Source: Clarkia xantiana subsp. parviflora (taxonomy: Eukaryota > Streptophyta > Magnoliopsida > Myrtales > Onagraceae). From it: DNA of 64,000 nt. Positions within the stretch are counted from its first letter, which is position 1; each line of letters begins with the position of its first letter. The notes below the pieces were generated by a model. The model ran no database searches. It was not told where the DNA came from and saw only the letters and a list, made by a program, of their open reading frames with translations. The translations under genes were made by a program, and so were the position numbers. Shown here in pieces: positions 33,853 to 45,848 of the stretch. The DNA lies in assembly GCA_036873135.1 (NCBI GenBank), contig JAPTYO010000008.1, positions 35,722,819 to 35,786,818 on the forward strand, given 5' to 3'.

Positions 33853-36800
33853 ATGGCACAAGATGCTTCCATTGATGACCCACTTTATCTTCACCCATCA
33901 GACACCACTGGCCATCTTCTTATTCCATTTCAGCTACAAGGTTCTTCAAATTATCATGCTTGGAGTACCTCAATCAAAGAAGGCTTGTTGGTCAAGAACA
34001 AGTTGGGGTTCATTGATGGTTCTTTCACACGGATTAGTGTGCCCATCGATCAGAGGGTCAAGTGGGACAGGGCCAATGCAATTGTTAAAGCTCGGCTCAG
34101 GAACACTGTGGCTAAGGAGTTGGTTTCTGGTTTGATTTACAATCCCACAGCTCTTTCCATATGGAATGACTTGAAGGAGATGTTTGATAAGGTTGATGGA
34201 ACTCAGATTTTTCAATTGACAAGGGAAATCTATCAAACTTCTCAAGGTGTGCTTTCAATCACTGAGTACTTTGCCAAGATGAAGCAGCTATGGGATGCAC
34301 TTGGATCAATCGATGACTTGGTTCTTGAGTGTGCTGCTGACATTCACATTGTTAACGAGCATAAGGAGAAGCAAAAACTCATGGCATTTCTGTTGGGTTT
34401 AAATGACTCATATGCACACATTCGAAGTAGTTTGTTGATGAGGCAACCATTGCCATCTTTGAGTGTTGCCTTCTCTGTTTTGGTGCAAGAAGAAAGTCAG
34501 AGGTCCATTTCTGGATCAATTGGTGACCTTGGTGAGGCCACTGCTTTGTACTCAAGGAGAAACCAGAATGTGATTTCTTATGCTCCAAGGAATTCAAATA
34601 CCAATCAAAGAAACAATGGTAATGTTGGAAGGGGTGCTGGCAATGAGAGGACTTGGAATGTGCCTATTGACAAGTCTAATTGGGTTTGCACGTTTTGTGG
34701 AAAGAGGGGTCACAAAGTTGACACTTGCTGGATCAAGCATGGAGTGCCACCAGGGATTCAACCACAGAAGAGGCCTTGGAACTCAGCCAATGCAAGTATT
34801 GATGATGGGGCCAATTCAAGCATAGTTGAACACGTGGCAGCTGGTGACAAGAGGATTGTGCATGGCATAGCTGAAAAGAGGATCCAACATGTTGCTGCCC
34901 ATGATTACCACTTTGATCATTTGCCTTTGAGTTTTGAGGATGTTGATCAAGCTCATGCTAATATGACAGGTATATCAAGTGATTCTATGGTTTGGATAGT
35001 TGACTCAGGTGCAGCTAATCACATTACTCATCAAATGCATTGGTTACATGATTTGAGGAGGAGTGATTCGGATCACAAATTTGTACACTTACCAAATGGT
35101 CACAAGTGCAAAGTGACTCATATTGGTTCTTGTTCATTCTCAAGTGGATTCACATTGACCAATATCCTTTTGGTCCCTGATTTCAAATTCAACTTGATCT
35201 CAGTTTCTAGGCTTCCTAGTCAATTGAATTGCAAAGTGATCTTCACTTCTGATCATGTGTTGCTTCAGGGCCAAAATGGAAAGTCCATGGTGATTGGGGA
35301 ATAGAATAGAGGTCTCTACACTTTGAAGGATGTGGTGCCTTCAAGTTCAAGAGTGGTGGCTGCACCTTCTATTGGTCTGAATAAAGTGGATGCTTGGACA
35401 TGGCACAGGCGTTTGGGACATGTTTCAGAGACTTATTTGAATCATTTGGATGTTTTGGGTTTGAATAAATCTGTTGATTATATCAAACAGTGCACTATTT
35501 TCCCTCTTGCTAAGCAAACAAGATTATCATTTCCTATCTGTGATTCTATTGCTTCCAAAGCGTTTGATTTGGTTCATATGGATTTATGGGGTCCTTACAA
35601 GGTGCCCACGTTCAAGAATAATCAATATTTCTTGACAATTGTTGATGATTTCTCAAGGGCTACTTGGGTTTATTTGATGAAACAGAAGAGTGATACTTTT
35701 CTTCACATAAAGAACTTCTTGATTATGGTGAAGAATCAGTTTAACACTATGGTCAAGACTTTGAGGAGTGATAATGGGACTGAGTTCATCAACTCAGTTT
35801 GCAAAGATCTTCTTCACCAATTTGGCATACAACATCAAACAAGTTGTGTGCACACTCCTCAACAAAATGGTAGAGTGGAACGCAAGCATAGGAAAATTTT
35901 GAATGTTGCAAGAGCCATACGTTTTCAGGCTTGTATGCCACTCAAACATTGGGGGTATTGCATTCTCAATGCTTGTTATTTGATCAATCGTTTACCATCT
36001 TCCATTTTGAAGTTCAAGTCACCCATGGAGGTACTATATGGAGTGGTGCCTTCTATCAATCACTTGAGGATCATTGGGTGCCTATGCTTCGTTACAAGGT
36101 TGAACAATTCAGATAAGTTTAGCCCAAGAGTTGAACCTGCCATTCATATGGGGTATTCTACTTCTCAAAAAGGATACCTTGTGATGAACATCTCAAATTC
36201 AACCTTCCAAGTATCTCGTGATGTTGTTTTCCATGAAAACATCTTCCCTTTCAGCATGTCTAAGGAGGAGTTGAAGACTTTGATTCCATCTTGTTTGGGA
36301 GTCAAGCAACACATTGAAGAGTTCTCACCTGAGAATTCCAACTCCTTTGAGGAGGTCCTTCCTCCAATCATTGATCCACCACAAGCACATCCTCCTGTTA
36401 TTGAAGTTGTACAACCTCAACCTCCCATTGTTGAGGTTCCTCAGCCACCTATTCTAAGGAGGAGTGCAAGGATTGCTCAACTTCAAAATAGAGTCAATTC
36501 CAATGTCACTTTTGGAATGGAGAATTTTGTCTCTTATGATCACTTGGGTCCAAAATTCAAATGCTTCTTGGCTGCCATTGACAAGATCAAGGAGCCCAGT
36601 ACTTACAAGCAAGCTGTTAAAGACCCCAATTGGATTGTGGCTATGAAAGAAGAGATCAAGGCTCTCCAAGATAACAAGACATGGGATTTGGTTGAGCTCC
36701 CACAAGGAAAATCAACAATTGGTTGCAAATGGGTGTTCAAAGTTAAATACAATTCAGATGGCTCTATTGAGAGATACAAAGCAAGACTAGTTGCTAAGGG

Positions 36801-38171
36801 CTTCACCCAAGTTGAAGGCACTGATTTCAATGAGACATTTTCACCAGTTGTCAAGATGGACACAGTGAGGATAGTTCTAGCCATGGCTGCAGCTAAATCT
36901 TGGGGATTATTTCACATGGATGTAAACAATGCATTTCTTCAAGGTGATCTCTCTGAAGAAGTGTACATGGACATCCCTCAAGGTTTTGACCCATACAAGC
37001 CTCTTGATGGGTCTCCTAAGCGTGTGTGCAAACTTATCAAGTCTCTTTATGGCCTCAAGCAAGCATCAAGACAATGGAATATCAAACTCACTCAGACTTT
37101 GATGAAGAATGGATACAAGCAAAGTGTGTCTGATCATTCCTTGTTCAGCAAGATTCAAGGGGAGGATAAAGTGTTCTTGCTTATCTATGTTGATGACTTG
37201 CTCATTACAGGTTCCAATGCCAAAATGATTGATCAACTGAAGACTTGGGGGACTTGAGATATTTTTTGGGCCTAGAGATTGCAAGATCAAATCAGGGGCT
37301 TGTGATCAACCAAAGGAAGTATGCATTGGAACTAATTGAAGAGGCTGGTCTAGGGGCTGCTAGGCCAACTGAAACTCCAATGGAATTCAATGTCAAGCTA
37401 ACTACTTGTGAGTTTGATGAGGCTACCAAGTCAAACACTGATGATGTTCATTTGGAGGATGCAACTTCCTATAGAAGATTGATTGGGAAGCTATTCTATT
37501 TGACAATGACACGTCCAGACATTAGATTCTCAGTCCAAAGACTTAGTCAATTCGTTAACAAGCCAAAGAAATCACACTATGATGCTGCTATAAGAGTCAT
37601 TAAATACATCAAGGGCAGCCCGGGGCAAGGTTTGATATATCCTTCCAACAACAACCTCAAGTTAAGCTTATATTGTGACTCTGATTGGGCTGCTTGTCCA
37701 TTTAGTAGAAAATCAGTGAGTGCTTATTGTGTTAAGCTTGGGGCAGCCATGATTGGTTGGAAGGTCAAGAAACAAGATACTATTTCACTATCAAGTGCTG
37801 AGGCTGAGTATAGGTGCTTAAGAGTTTCCATTCAAGAAGCACTTTGGGTGAGTAGAATTCTAAAAGAGCTTGGTGTGCAAGTGAGCTTTCCAATCCCAAT
37901 TCACACGGATAGCCAAGCAGCTGTGAAGATTGCAAAGAATCCAATATTCCATGAGCGTACCAAACACATTGAATTGGATTGCCACTTCACAAGACACCAC
38001 ATTGATTCAGGGATGATTGGTGTTCATTATGTTTCTTCCAAGGATCAAATTGCAGATCTATTGACAAAGGCCTTGGTCAAGAAGCAGCACTTAGCCTTAT
38101 TGAGGCTATATGGGATAAAGGATGTTTTTCAAGAAAGAAAAGAAGAAGAAGAAAAGGATGGGAGAATATAG
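33853..38171 (+). pseudogene. A2 gag-pol with one nonsense codon and one deletion
   Basis: Starts at the ATG of Met-Ala-Gln-Asp-Ala, equivalent to A3 Met1. Domains in order: gag, CX2CX4HX4C knuckle (near 34689), DSGA protease (near 35000), HHCC, DDE integrase, RT with YVDD (near 37188) and RNase H. Two lesions break it. The first is an in-frame TAG at 35302-35304, where A3 has Trp. The second is a 31-base deletion near 37240 that removes the segment after Gln-Leu-Lys and shifts the frame just before the Leu-Arg-Tyr-Phe motif. It keeps the Gly of the Tyr-Gly-Leu-Lys-Gln RT motif that A3 has lost. The stop TAG lies inside the 3' LTR. Not able to make pol, but gag to mid-protease could be made. 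Confidence 0.95.
38131..38166 (+). other. A2 polypurine tract
   Basis: A 36-base purine run with a single T, abutting the 3' LTR and encoding the Lys/Glu-rich C-terminal tail of pol. Confidence 0.85.
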
Positions 38172-38337
38172 AAGCATGGTGCTTTCCATAGAGCCTACAT
38201 AATGCCTACAAGGTGCATACACCATATTGTACACCCGTCCTTTATCCCTTGTACATGTACTCCTTAGTTAGTCTATATATATAATACTTAGCTGATTGTA
38301 AACCCTAGTAATCAATGAAATATTATTACACCTTATA
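38167..38337 (+). repeat. A2 3' LTR (171 bp)
   Basis: Begins TATAGAAGCA and ends CCTTATA, followed by the ATTTT duplication. It lacks 9 bases present in the 5' LTR near 33172-33182. Confidence 0.93.
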
Positions 38338-38704
38338 ATTTTCTTAGGACATGTACCACAAGAAACACGTCTTACGCACATAAACATAACGAACCTGTCT
38401 TGTTCTCTGCTACTTCATATGAAAACAAGCAATTTCATTTGAGTAAAGTTTGATATCAAGTCGGTCGAGACAATATGATTACTTGTTATGCACAAGTTCT
38501 TCTAATCATCGACTCGAATCAAGAATATCGATTGAATAATCACAACCGTACATCCGCATCGTCCTGAATGATGATACACTAAAAACACGAAAAGTACATG
38601 GTCACAAAACCCGACTCCCTCCGTATACATCATACTACTACGAGCCCTGACATTTTTCTTACAAAAACAACATCAATCAAGAATGAAGTTTGGCCAACTG
38701 GGTA
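38338..38704. other. Region between A2 and the carboxylesterase stop
   Basis: The right part (to 38704) is expected to hold the 3' UTR of the minus-strand carboxylesterase gene. No other feature is visible. Confidence 0.5.
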
Positions 38705-41159
38705 TCAATATGAAAATTCATGACCCCGAAACGATATATACTTCTTGACCCAGATTGCAATATCCTCAGCACAAGCCTGGGCCTGAGGGCTCTTGAGGAG
38801 CATATCAAGGGTAGCAAAATCATGGACAGCATCCTTATAGTCATACACAGGGGCATCCACATTCACCTTTCTGAGTTCTTCTGAGTAAGCAATGGCCCGG
38901 TCTCTCATCCAATCGTGTTCTGCCACCACTGTCAGTGTCGGGGGCATGAGCTTTAAGGGCGGTTCACGGCCTGGGATTAACGGGTTAGCTGCTGGGTGGT
39001 CTAGGCTGAACTCTGATTTTGGTAAGAAGAGTTGCCATAGAAGGAGGCTTGTGGTTTTATCGTAGAAGTAGGAGTTCGCTAACTTGATTTCTGAGTGTGT
39101 GGGTATGCTTCCCATGAAGAACGGGTACATGAGAACCTGAGCTACAACCTTGACGGGGTCCAGTAGTTTTTTTGACTCCACGGATTTTCGCGCCACGTAG
39201 TCTGCTATGTTTGCGCCGCAGCTCACACCCAACAAGACACATCTGTTGCAGTAATATGAAAATGATGTGGTTAGAGAGAGTGAAACCAACCAATTAGATT
39301 TCGTTCTGATAAAGAGCAGTGCTACAAAGCTTGAAACTTGGTGTGAAATTCAGTGGGAATGTAGGGTTATCTTTCTACTTCAAGAAACTCTTGATTATTT
39401 CAGTCACTTTTCTTTTTACAAGTTTTTTAAATTTATAAAATTCTACAAAGAGTGAGACTCCACTTGCTACTATTTCATATTCTGCTCTATGTTTCATATT
39501 TTGTAGCATTGCCATTTTCACTATCTAAGTTCTGCTCTAAGTTACATGTAGAATTTTTCTTTGATAAATGCCAGATCTATGGTGAACTAGAGGACAGGCA
39601 CCATCGAATCAAAATTTGTCATGTTTTAAACATATATAAACCCTAAAAATAGAGATATGTCAATGGTGAACTAGAGGACAAGCACCATCAAGAAATTCTT
39701 ATGTAACCTAGAATAAGAAGTGTGACACTGTAAGAAGAGGCATCGCAGTTGAACTGCTTTGAATTCAACTGTACAAGGCTACATAATGGCAATGATGTTT
39801 TTCTTATTTTGTAGCCCATTTAATTCGAGGGCAATTAAATATGATGAAATAGTTAAGCCATAAATATCTCAACAATGCAACACTAAATGCAGCACTAGAG
39901 CAGCAATGTAACTGTCAGAAAACAGATTCAGCCTCCCATGTGTACTTACTTTCGGAAATTAATCAATCAAGTAGTATGAGCTCACCAAAGCGGCACTGAA
40001 AGGCGTCCACCCAATAACTCTCGTCTCTAGCTAATAAATGTAGAAGTTTGAGATTTTTCTCATGCTTAAGGAATGGATGCATGAATCAACAGTAGCTAAA
40101 GGATTTTCTAGTTCTAAGCAGCTTAACCATTTCAACTTCGCGAAAACAGCTCAGGAGTAAGATTTTAATCAACTAGAAACACGCATTCAACAGACTGATA
40201 CATATGATTGATATCGAATCAGGCATAATGTGGTGAATCCAAAATATAAGATTAGATAGTATGAGGAAGAACCTGGATGGATCTCCATGGGCAGCTAACC
40301 AAGGTTCCACCATTGAGGCTCCAAAAGTATCAACCATATGGGATTTCTTATCCACTCCAACACCGCGCGGATTTCCCATCGATTTACTGCATTCCGCTAA
40401 ATTCGCTTGCTTTGCTAGCCAATGCAGCACCTTCCATCCGTCTTCAAACGCAGCTGGGTACTGACTCTCAGGAGCAAGCCTGTAACCCACGGCTACAACA
40501 ATCACATCCAACAACTTGGCCATTCTTCGACAGAACAAATCATTTCCAACCGAATCATTCGACCCACTAACCCAACCCCCACCATGGAATTGCAGTATCA
40601 CTGGCAGCCTCTTTGCATTTGAAATCAAAGGTGAGTAGCCTCGGTAAGTCCCATTAATACCGTTTGGCGATTTCAAATTCAAACTTTCAGCATCGTTGCT
40701 GTATCTGTCTGGCTTATTTCCATTTCTAGCATTGCCGAGGGGGGATCCGCAGCTGTTGCGGCGTGAGAAACTATTGTTACCTGGATCGGGGTTCACAGCA
40801 GGGTTATTGTAGCTATGGCGGCGAGGATGCGGCGAATGGGGATCAGAATTGGTAACTCTGGATAGGGGCCGAATAGCCCTAGCTTTGGTTTGATTCTTGG
40901 AATCGGGGTCGGGAGGCTTGAGGGCGGACTCGGGGAGGAAGATCCGGACAGAGAGGGAGGTGAATGGGTCGATGTGGATGTCCTTGGTGGCAACGCCGTC
41001 GGTGAAGGAGGCGTTGGCGGCGGCGACGGTCTCCTCGGGGCGGGAGCTGACACCGAAGGATTCGGGATCGTCGGAGGTTCCTGGGATCCGGTTCTGCAGG
41101 CGGTGCTTCAAGAGCAACTTGAAGATGACGCTGTAGAGTTTCACACCGACACTGGGCAT
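38705..41159 (-). CDS. CXE11: Probable carboxylesterase, CXE11-like (two exons)
   Basis: Plant alpha/beta-hydrolase of the carboxylesterase (CXE/GID1-like) family, which hydrolyses small esters. The physiological substrate of this clade is not known. Coding exons on the minus strand are 41159-40273 and 39242-38705, giving 474 aa. The intron, 39243-40272, has GT...AG ends and splits the Arg296 codon. The fold's signature residues are present: the HGGG oxyanion motif at 192-195, nucleophile Ser303 in Gly-Val-Ser-Cys-Gly, Asp406 in Glu-His-Asp and His436 in Val-His-Asp. Residues 90-180 are low-complexity and charged, the variable part of this clade. There is no clear signal peptide; residues 8-19 are hydrophobic. 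From memory, the N-terminus (Met-Pro-Ser-Val-Gly) and C-terminus (Gly-His-Glu-Phe-Ser-Tyr) match Arabidopsis CXE11; the close paralogue CXE16 is the alternative. All catalytic residues are intact and the gene looks functional. A retroposon-like insertion lies about 290 bp upstream and Copia A2 about 370 bp downstream. Confidence 0.92.
39243..40272 (-). other. Carboxylesterase intron (1030 bp)
   Basis: On the minus strand the donor is CAG|GTTCTT (cut after 40273) and the acceptor is GCAACAG|ATGTG (cut before 39242). Joining gives Pro-Ser-Arg-Cys-Val-Leu-Leu-Gly without a frame change. No gene or repeat was recognised inside. Confidence 0.9.
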
Positions 41160-41448
41160 CTCTCTCTTGAAGATGACCTGATTCAGGGGGATGGATCACA
41201 TTCACATCTGATTAGGGTTTCTGAAAATGGAATTGATATTGCTGCTAAGATAGCCGGAAATGCAGATTGGGGTTGGGTTGAGACTTGATAGACAAACAGA
41301 GAGAGGGATGATGATGGACATTACAATTTACAATCATACATGCAATTTTTGAAAGCTGTGAATATGATTATTAAAAATAAAAAAATTAGGGATTCTCCCA
41401 GTATTTTGTTCGTCTCTCGTTGGAAGGGCAGGTAAAAATTGAAAACTG
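41160..41448 (-). promoter_or_regulatory. 5' UTR and proximal promoter of the carboxylesterase
   Basis: By position this holds the leader and core promoter. I could not place a clear TATA box or transcription start. The upstream side is bounded by the retroposon-like insertion. Confidence 0.45.
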
Positions 41449-41717
41449 CGGAAGGGAGCCAAAATATAGATGCTCTCAACGGGAAGAGCCACAGACGAAA
41501 GTCACTGCTTTGGTACACTCAATCCGGGTCAATTTTGGAGCTCCATCTCCTACCAAATCCAAGCCTACGCCTAAGCCTAAGTCCGAAGCCTTCCCACTAA
41601 AGATGGTTTTGTTGTACCTCGCATTCACCCCATCTTCCGCCGTCGTCGCCTCAAACCGAAGAACCTACTACTCCCTCTTCTTCCACACCGCCCCAACATC
41701 GACACAGCCACCTCCCA

Positions 41718-41741
41718 CCCCCCCCCCCCCCCCCCCCCCCC
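41718..41741 (+). repeat. Poly-C run (24 C)
   Basis: Twenty-four consecutive C. It changes the frame of every ORF crossing it and is likely variable. Confidence 0.9.
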
Positions 41742-41984
41742 GATACCCCCTCAATCACCACCACAAGCAACGCAACCACTCTCACCAACCCCCAGTCGGG
41801 CCTTTCCACCCACCCCACGAGCATCCACGCCTCCTAAGCCAAAGCCGGAAGCTCCACGACAGCGGATGGCCTTGTTCAACCTCGCATTCATCCAACTCTC
41901 TGCATACGCCTCGGCACCACCACCACCGCCCCCGAACCCGTCCAAAGACTGTCCACCATCACCACAACCACCTCCCGAGCTCCC

Positions 41985-42185
41985 ACGCGCCTCCACAAGC
42001 ATGCACGCGCAACCACACGCCGCCACACGCGCCTGCACGCGCCAAGACGCGCCTTCACAACTCCTCCACGCGCCGTCTCCATGCAGTCCACGCGCCTACT
42101 GCATAGGCGCGTGTACACCACGCGCCGCCGTGCGCGTCGACACGCGCCTCCACGCGCTTAAACGCGCCGCCACGCGCCTCCGTGG
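41985..42185 (+). repeat. CACGCGCC interspersed short repeats
   Basis: About a dozen or more occurrences of CACGCGCC and near variants (ACGCGCC, CACGCGC) within 200 bases, irregularly spaced, often separated by TC, TG or GC. The period is not constant, so this is a repeat-rich tract and not a true tandem array. Confidence 0.8.
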
Positions 42186-42471
42186 CCCTCCTCCAATCCC
42201 AATACGCCGCGCACTGGTCACCATCGTCCCTCCACGTGTCGTCGTGGATGCTGTTCACCGCTTTAAACTCAAACTCGACTATATTTTGGCGGTAGAGCCC
42301 TCTACCCTCCCTCTCCAACCCCTTCCAGTCGAACTCATAGTTCGTCAGAACCAACATTTTGTCCATCAAATGAACCACTGCATGATATTTACCCCTCGGG
42401 GTCACCACGATGCGACTGCGGTCGCATCCTATCCTCGTCTCTTTTCGGAGAGGCAGAGCATTTCTGTGGCA

Positions 42472-42485
42472 CCCCCCCCCCCCCC
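42472..42485 (+). repeat. Poly-C run (14 C)
   Basis: Fourteen consecutive C inside the retroposon-like segment. Confidence 0.88.
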
Positions 42486-43077
42486 TTGCGCTAGTCCTTC
42501 GCGGATGTTCCTATGGCAGGAGCGCTTTACAGAAATCTCTACACCAGTCATGGTCATCTTCGTTTATGAATGGAATCATTTGTGTTTCAGACATTCTATG
42601 GGTCCGGTATGGTATCGCTTGTTGTGCAGGTCCTCTGTTAGCTATGACAGACTCAAGGAAGGCTCTCGTACCCTCCGAAGGACTGCGTTCGCTGCTGTAT
42701 CAGATGGATTCCTCATCTCCAAGCTTCTTTCCTTTGCCTGGGGTCATCTTCGTCAATAAGCTGATATATTGTTTTACCCTATGTTTTATTAGTTGTATTA
42801 TTGTTTCGTACTTTGGTTTCCTTGTTTCTACTGTTTTAGCCGCATCTGCTTTACTTGTTCGGGTATTGGACGTTAACCAATACCTCCGGAGCAGCTACGG
42901 TTCTTTGGTAGATTGTAATAGTTTCTTATTTCAATAAAATCGGTGCGCTTAGTGATAAAAAAAAAAAAAATGAAAACTGTCATTTTTCACACAATTTTAT
43001 CATTATGGTTAATATTTATGATTATAATTAAGTTTATATTTATGAATATGATATTAAGTTTATATGTATAACTATAA

Positions 43078-43820
43078 GGGGGCGTTTGGATGTACCAATG
43101 TGAGATTACAAGTAATGTGAGCTACGTGATGTAATGTTAGATTACAGTGTTTGGTATGTACTGTAATGTGCATTGTAATGTGACTTTATTAATATTATAT
43201 TAATCTATATGAGAGCATATTATATCTTAATATGATAAAAATTAAAACAATATATATTTTGACAACAACTAACATCTTAAAATTTATGTTTTGTAATCAA
43301 TACTATATTCATTTATGAATTATAAAAACGAAATATTTAAACTCAATACGCATAGCTATTAAAATTCTAATAATTAAAACATTATATAAAGTTTTATAAG
43401 ATAATTTCCATAAAAAAATTCGACGAAAAAGACTTTACTCATTTTATACGAACATCATGTGCATTATTATTTTTTATAATGAGTTATTAGATAAAAAAAA
43501 TAATAACTAATAATAATAATAATAATAATAATATCATTATCACAATAATCTATAAAGATTATATAAAGTATTTTATCTATTTAATAAATAATAATAAAAT
43601 AATAACAATCCGTAATGTTGTACGTAATCTCACATTACATTCGTTTTTTGGATGTAATCTCACATTACGATGAATGAAGTTTGGACGTAATTTCAAATTA
43701 CAATGGACATTAGATTACAATGAACATTACGTTGTTTGGCAAACCAAACAACATAATGTTGATGTAATGTGGGACGTCATGTGAGATTACATCACACATT
43801 ACATTCATCCAAACACCCCA
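43078..43820. mobile_element. PIF/Harbinger-like (Tourist-type) MITE
   Basis: Terminal inverted repeats GGGGGCGTTTGGATG and CATCCAAACACCCCA, flanked by TAA on both sides (43075-43077 and 43821-43823). The ends carry inverted ATTACA/TGTAAT-rich subterminal repeats. Length is 743 bp, AT-rich inside, with no ORF. GGGG-x-GTTTGG ends with a TAA duplication are typical of Tourist elements. Confidence 0.8.
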
Positions 43821-43823
43821 TAA

Positions 43824-44222
43824 GAGCATCTACGGCACAGTAGTTTTATTTAAAGTTGTCACGTAGAAATTAATATATAATTTAAGTAATACGTAAAGTT
43901 AAGACACATGTAAACAATATTTGCTTTGCAGTCGTATTACTTAAATATATTCCTTAAATATATTTTATGATTAAATTCACCAATAAGATATTAACATTAA
44001 TTATAAAATGAATTAATTTATAATTAAAAATTGGTTACATAATAATACATATTGTATTCTGTAAGTTTAAGGAATATGTTACGTAAAAATAGGTGGGTCT
44101 CACTTTTAAGGAATGTTATGTAAAACTATTATAGCACGTTTTTATTCATTTTCATTTTATATAAAAAAAAATACGTTAAACTCACATTTAAGTAATACTA
44201 TGTAATACCATCGTGGATGATT
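43824..44222. mobile_element. Possible MITE
   Basis: GAGCATCTACGGCACAG near the left and ATACCATCGTGGATGAT near the right form an imperfect inverted pair resembling common plant MITE ends. The target duplication is not clear. No ORF. Confidence 0.35.
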
Positions 44223-44646
44223 TATTACTTTCTGTCTTAAACTTCTAATTTCCACTAACCTCATTCGTTAACAATTTGAACCATTATTCTTATACTAATC
44301 TTATTAACCTCAACAATTTATTATTATATATATTGCCAACATCACTGATTCATTCTTATTCTTCCACACTTTCTCGATCTCACCTTAATGCTATTGAATT
44401 AGTTTGAATTATAATTTTGAAATAATTTTAGATTCAGATAGATTTGAAATTATATCATTATAATTATTTACCGATACGATAATTGATTATGGATACAGCT
44501 AAAAAAATATATAGTTAAATTATGGTAAAAATTACATTTATGATTATGATACTAAAAAATCATTAAATGGAAAAATGATATAATTATACTAGTAGTAACT
44601 TCATCAAAATCGCCTCATTACCGGCCTACTCATTAGTCTTAGACTC

Positions 44647-45525
44647 GGCATGTTTGGTTCGTGGAATAGGAAAAGGAATAAGGAATAGGGAATAGGAATA
44701 TGAATAGTAAAAATGAATATGTAGTATTCATATGATGTTGTTTGGTAGACATGAGGAATAGAGAATGGGAATTCCAAACTCAATATTTGGTTCATAGAAT
44801 GTTATAAGTAAATGAATGAAATCAGCTCAAATTGACAGGTATACTCTTTTGTTATTTATATTAATCAAATTAACAATATTAAACATGAAATAATCATATC
44901 ATAAATAAAAAAAATTGAGATATCGTAGTGAGCGAGCGGCGGCGGTGGGAAGACGGTAGTGGTTGGCGGGCGGCAGGTGGGCGACATCGGGCTAGCGGCG
45001 ACAGCGGTTGGCGAGCAGCGGTCGGCCGTTTGGCAGGCAGCAGCGGGAGGCGGTGGTCGGCAAGGCGTATAGCGGTGGTGGGCCGGCGACGATAGACGAG
45101 TGGCGGCGGTGGTCGACGGTTGGCGGGCGGCGACGACGAAGGGAGGACGACGGCAATCGGCGACGGCGGGTGATGACGGGCTAGCGGTTGGTAGGCAGTG
45201 GCGCCAGTCAATTGGCGAGCGATTGGTGGGCGGTGGTGGAAACATTTTAATTTTTTAAAAAATATTATTAAAAAAATATATTGTAAAGTATAATTTATTA
45301 TTCTTAATTAAATATAAATATAATCACTTTTAATTAAATTTATATATAATAAATTATATAATATATATAATACACAAATTAGATAAATGTTAAAATTGTA
45401 TATTTTTTTTTCCAGTTCCATCAAACTTTGAATAATTAATCCTAGGAGTTAGGCTAGGATTAGGTATTTCATCAAAATTAGGAATGATGAATCCTTATGC
45501 CACACAATGAATGAACCAAACACCA
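44647..45525. mobile_element. MITE-like element with a GC-rich core
   Basis: The left edge GGCATGTTTGGTTCG and right edge GAACCAAACACCAAC are inverted. GGAATAGG-type repeats follow the left edge. The body is AT-rich except for 44926-45241. I could not settle a target duplication. Confidence 0.5.
44926..45241. repeat. GC-rich GGCGGCGG/GGTTGGCGG tract
   Basis: Over 300 bases of GC-rich, irregular short repeats (GGCGGTGGT, GGTTGGCGGGCGG, CGGCGACG) embedded abruptly in AT-rich DNA. Long frames on the minus strand (Pro/Ala/Arg-rich, in two phases) follow from the repeats and are not supported as genes. Confidence 0.85.
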
Positions 45526-45848
45526 ACATAGTAATTACTTCATTATATGGTAAAATTGAGTAATTATATTAGACCATATCAACTTTTATTTCTCCTAGAT
45601 AATGTATCATTTACATGTAGATGAACGTAAGTAGTTAGAACTTCTCCAAGCACTCTCATTGGATGTTAGAGATCGTTTTATTTTAATTTTTCCGTTTTTG
45701 TTTTCAAACAATAAAACATATGTATAAATACTATAGATTATAGCATTTACTTTATTTTTTATATTTATTATTTTAACACTAAAATTATTAAATTTGATTT
45801 TAAGTAGAGATTAATATATGCATTTTTCTAACATCTATATATTATCTA

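Larger units (their letters stand above)
33080..38337 (+). mobile_element. Copia element A2, full-length but broken
   Basis: Complete family A element with 5-bp target duplication ATTTT (33075-33079 and 38338-38342). LTR termini are TATAG and (T)CTA/ATA. The LTRs differ by about six substitutions and a 9-bp indel, so A2 is older than A3 and similar in age to A1. It lies between a foldback element and the 3' side of the carboxylesterase gene, ending 368 bp from that gene's stop codon. Confidence 0.95.
41449..42970 (+). mobile_element. Poly(A)-tailed retroposon-like insertion
   Basis: This 1.5 kb segment ends in AATAAAATC, a short unique stretch and 14 or so A. TGAAAACTG occurs right after the poly(A) (42971-42979) and again at 41440-41448, which fits a target-site duplication. 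The GC-rich 5' two-thirds have long overlapping frames in several phases, rich in Pro, His and Arg, caused by CACGCGCC words and C runs. No endonuclease or reverse transcriptase motif is visible. It may be an internally deleted LINE, a SINE-like chimera or a retrocopied transcript; I cannot decide. Confidence 0.5.

Noticed and set aside
40890..41288. Plus-strand frames over carboxylesterase exon 1
   Set aside because: Antisense shadows of the GC-rich exon; the minus-strand frame has the catalytic motifs and correct splice sites.
41866..42759. A 297-codon proline/arginine-rich plus-strand frame, and an overlapping 228-codon frame
   Set aside because: Frames are open in several phases at once because of CACGCGCC words and C runs. 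No domain is recognisable, and the frames cross a 14-C run. More likely a composition effect in the retroposon-like segment.
44865..45245. Minus-strand Pro/Ala/Ser-rich frames of 126 and 105 codons
   Set aside because: They lie wholly over the GC-rich repeat tract in two phases and have no protein family features.
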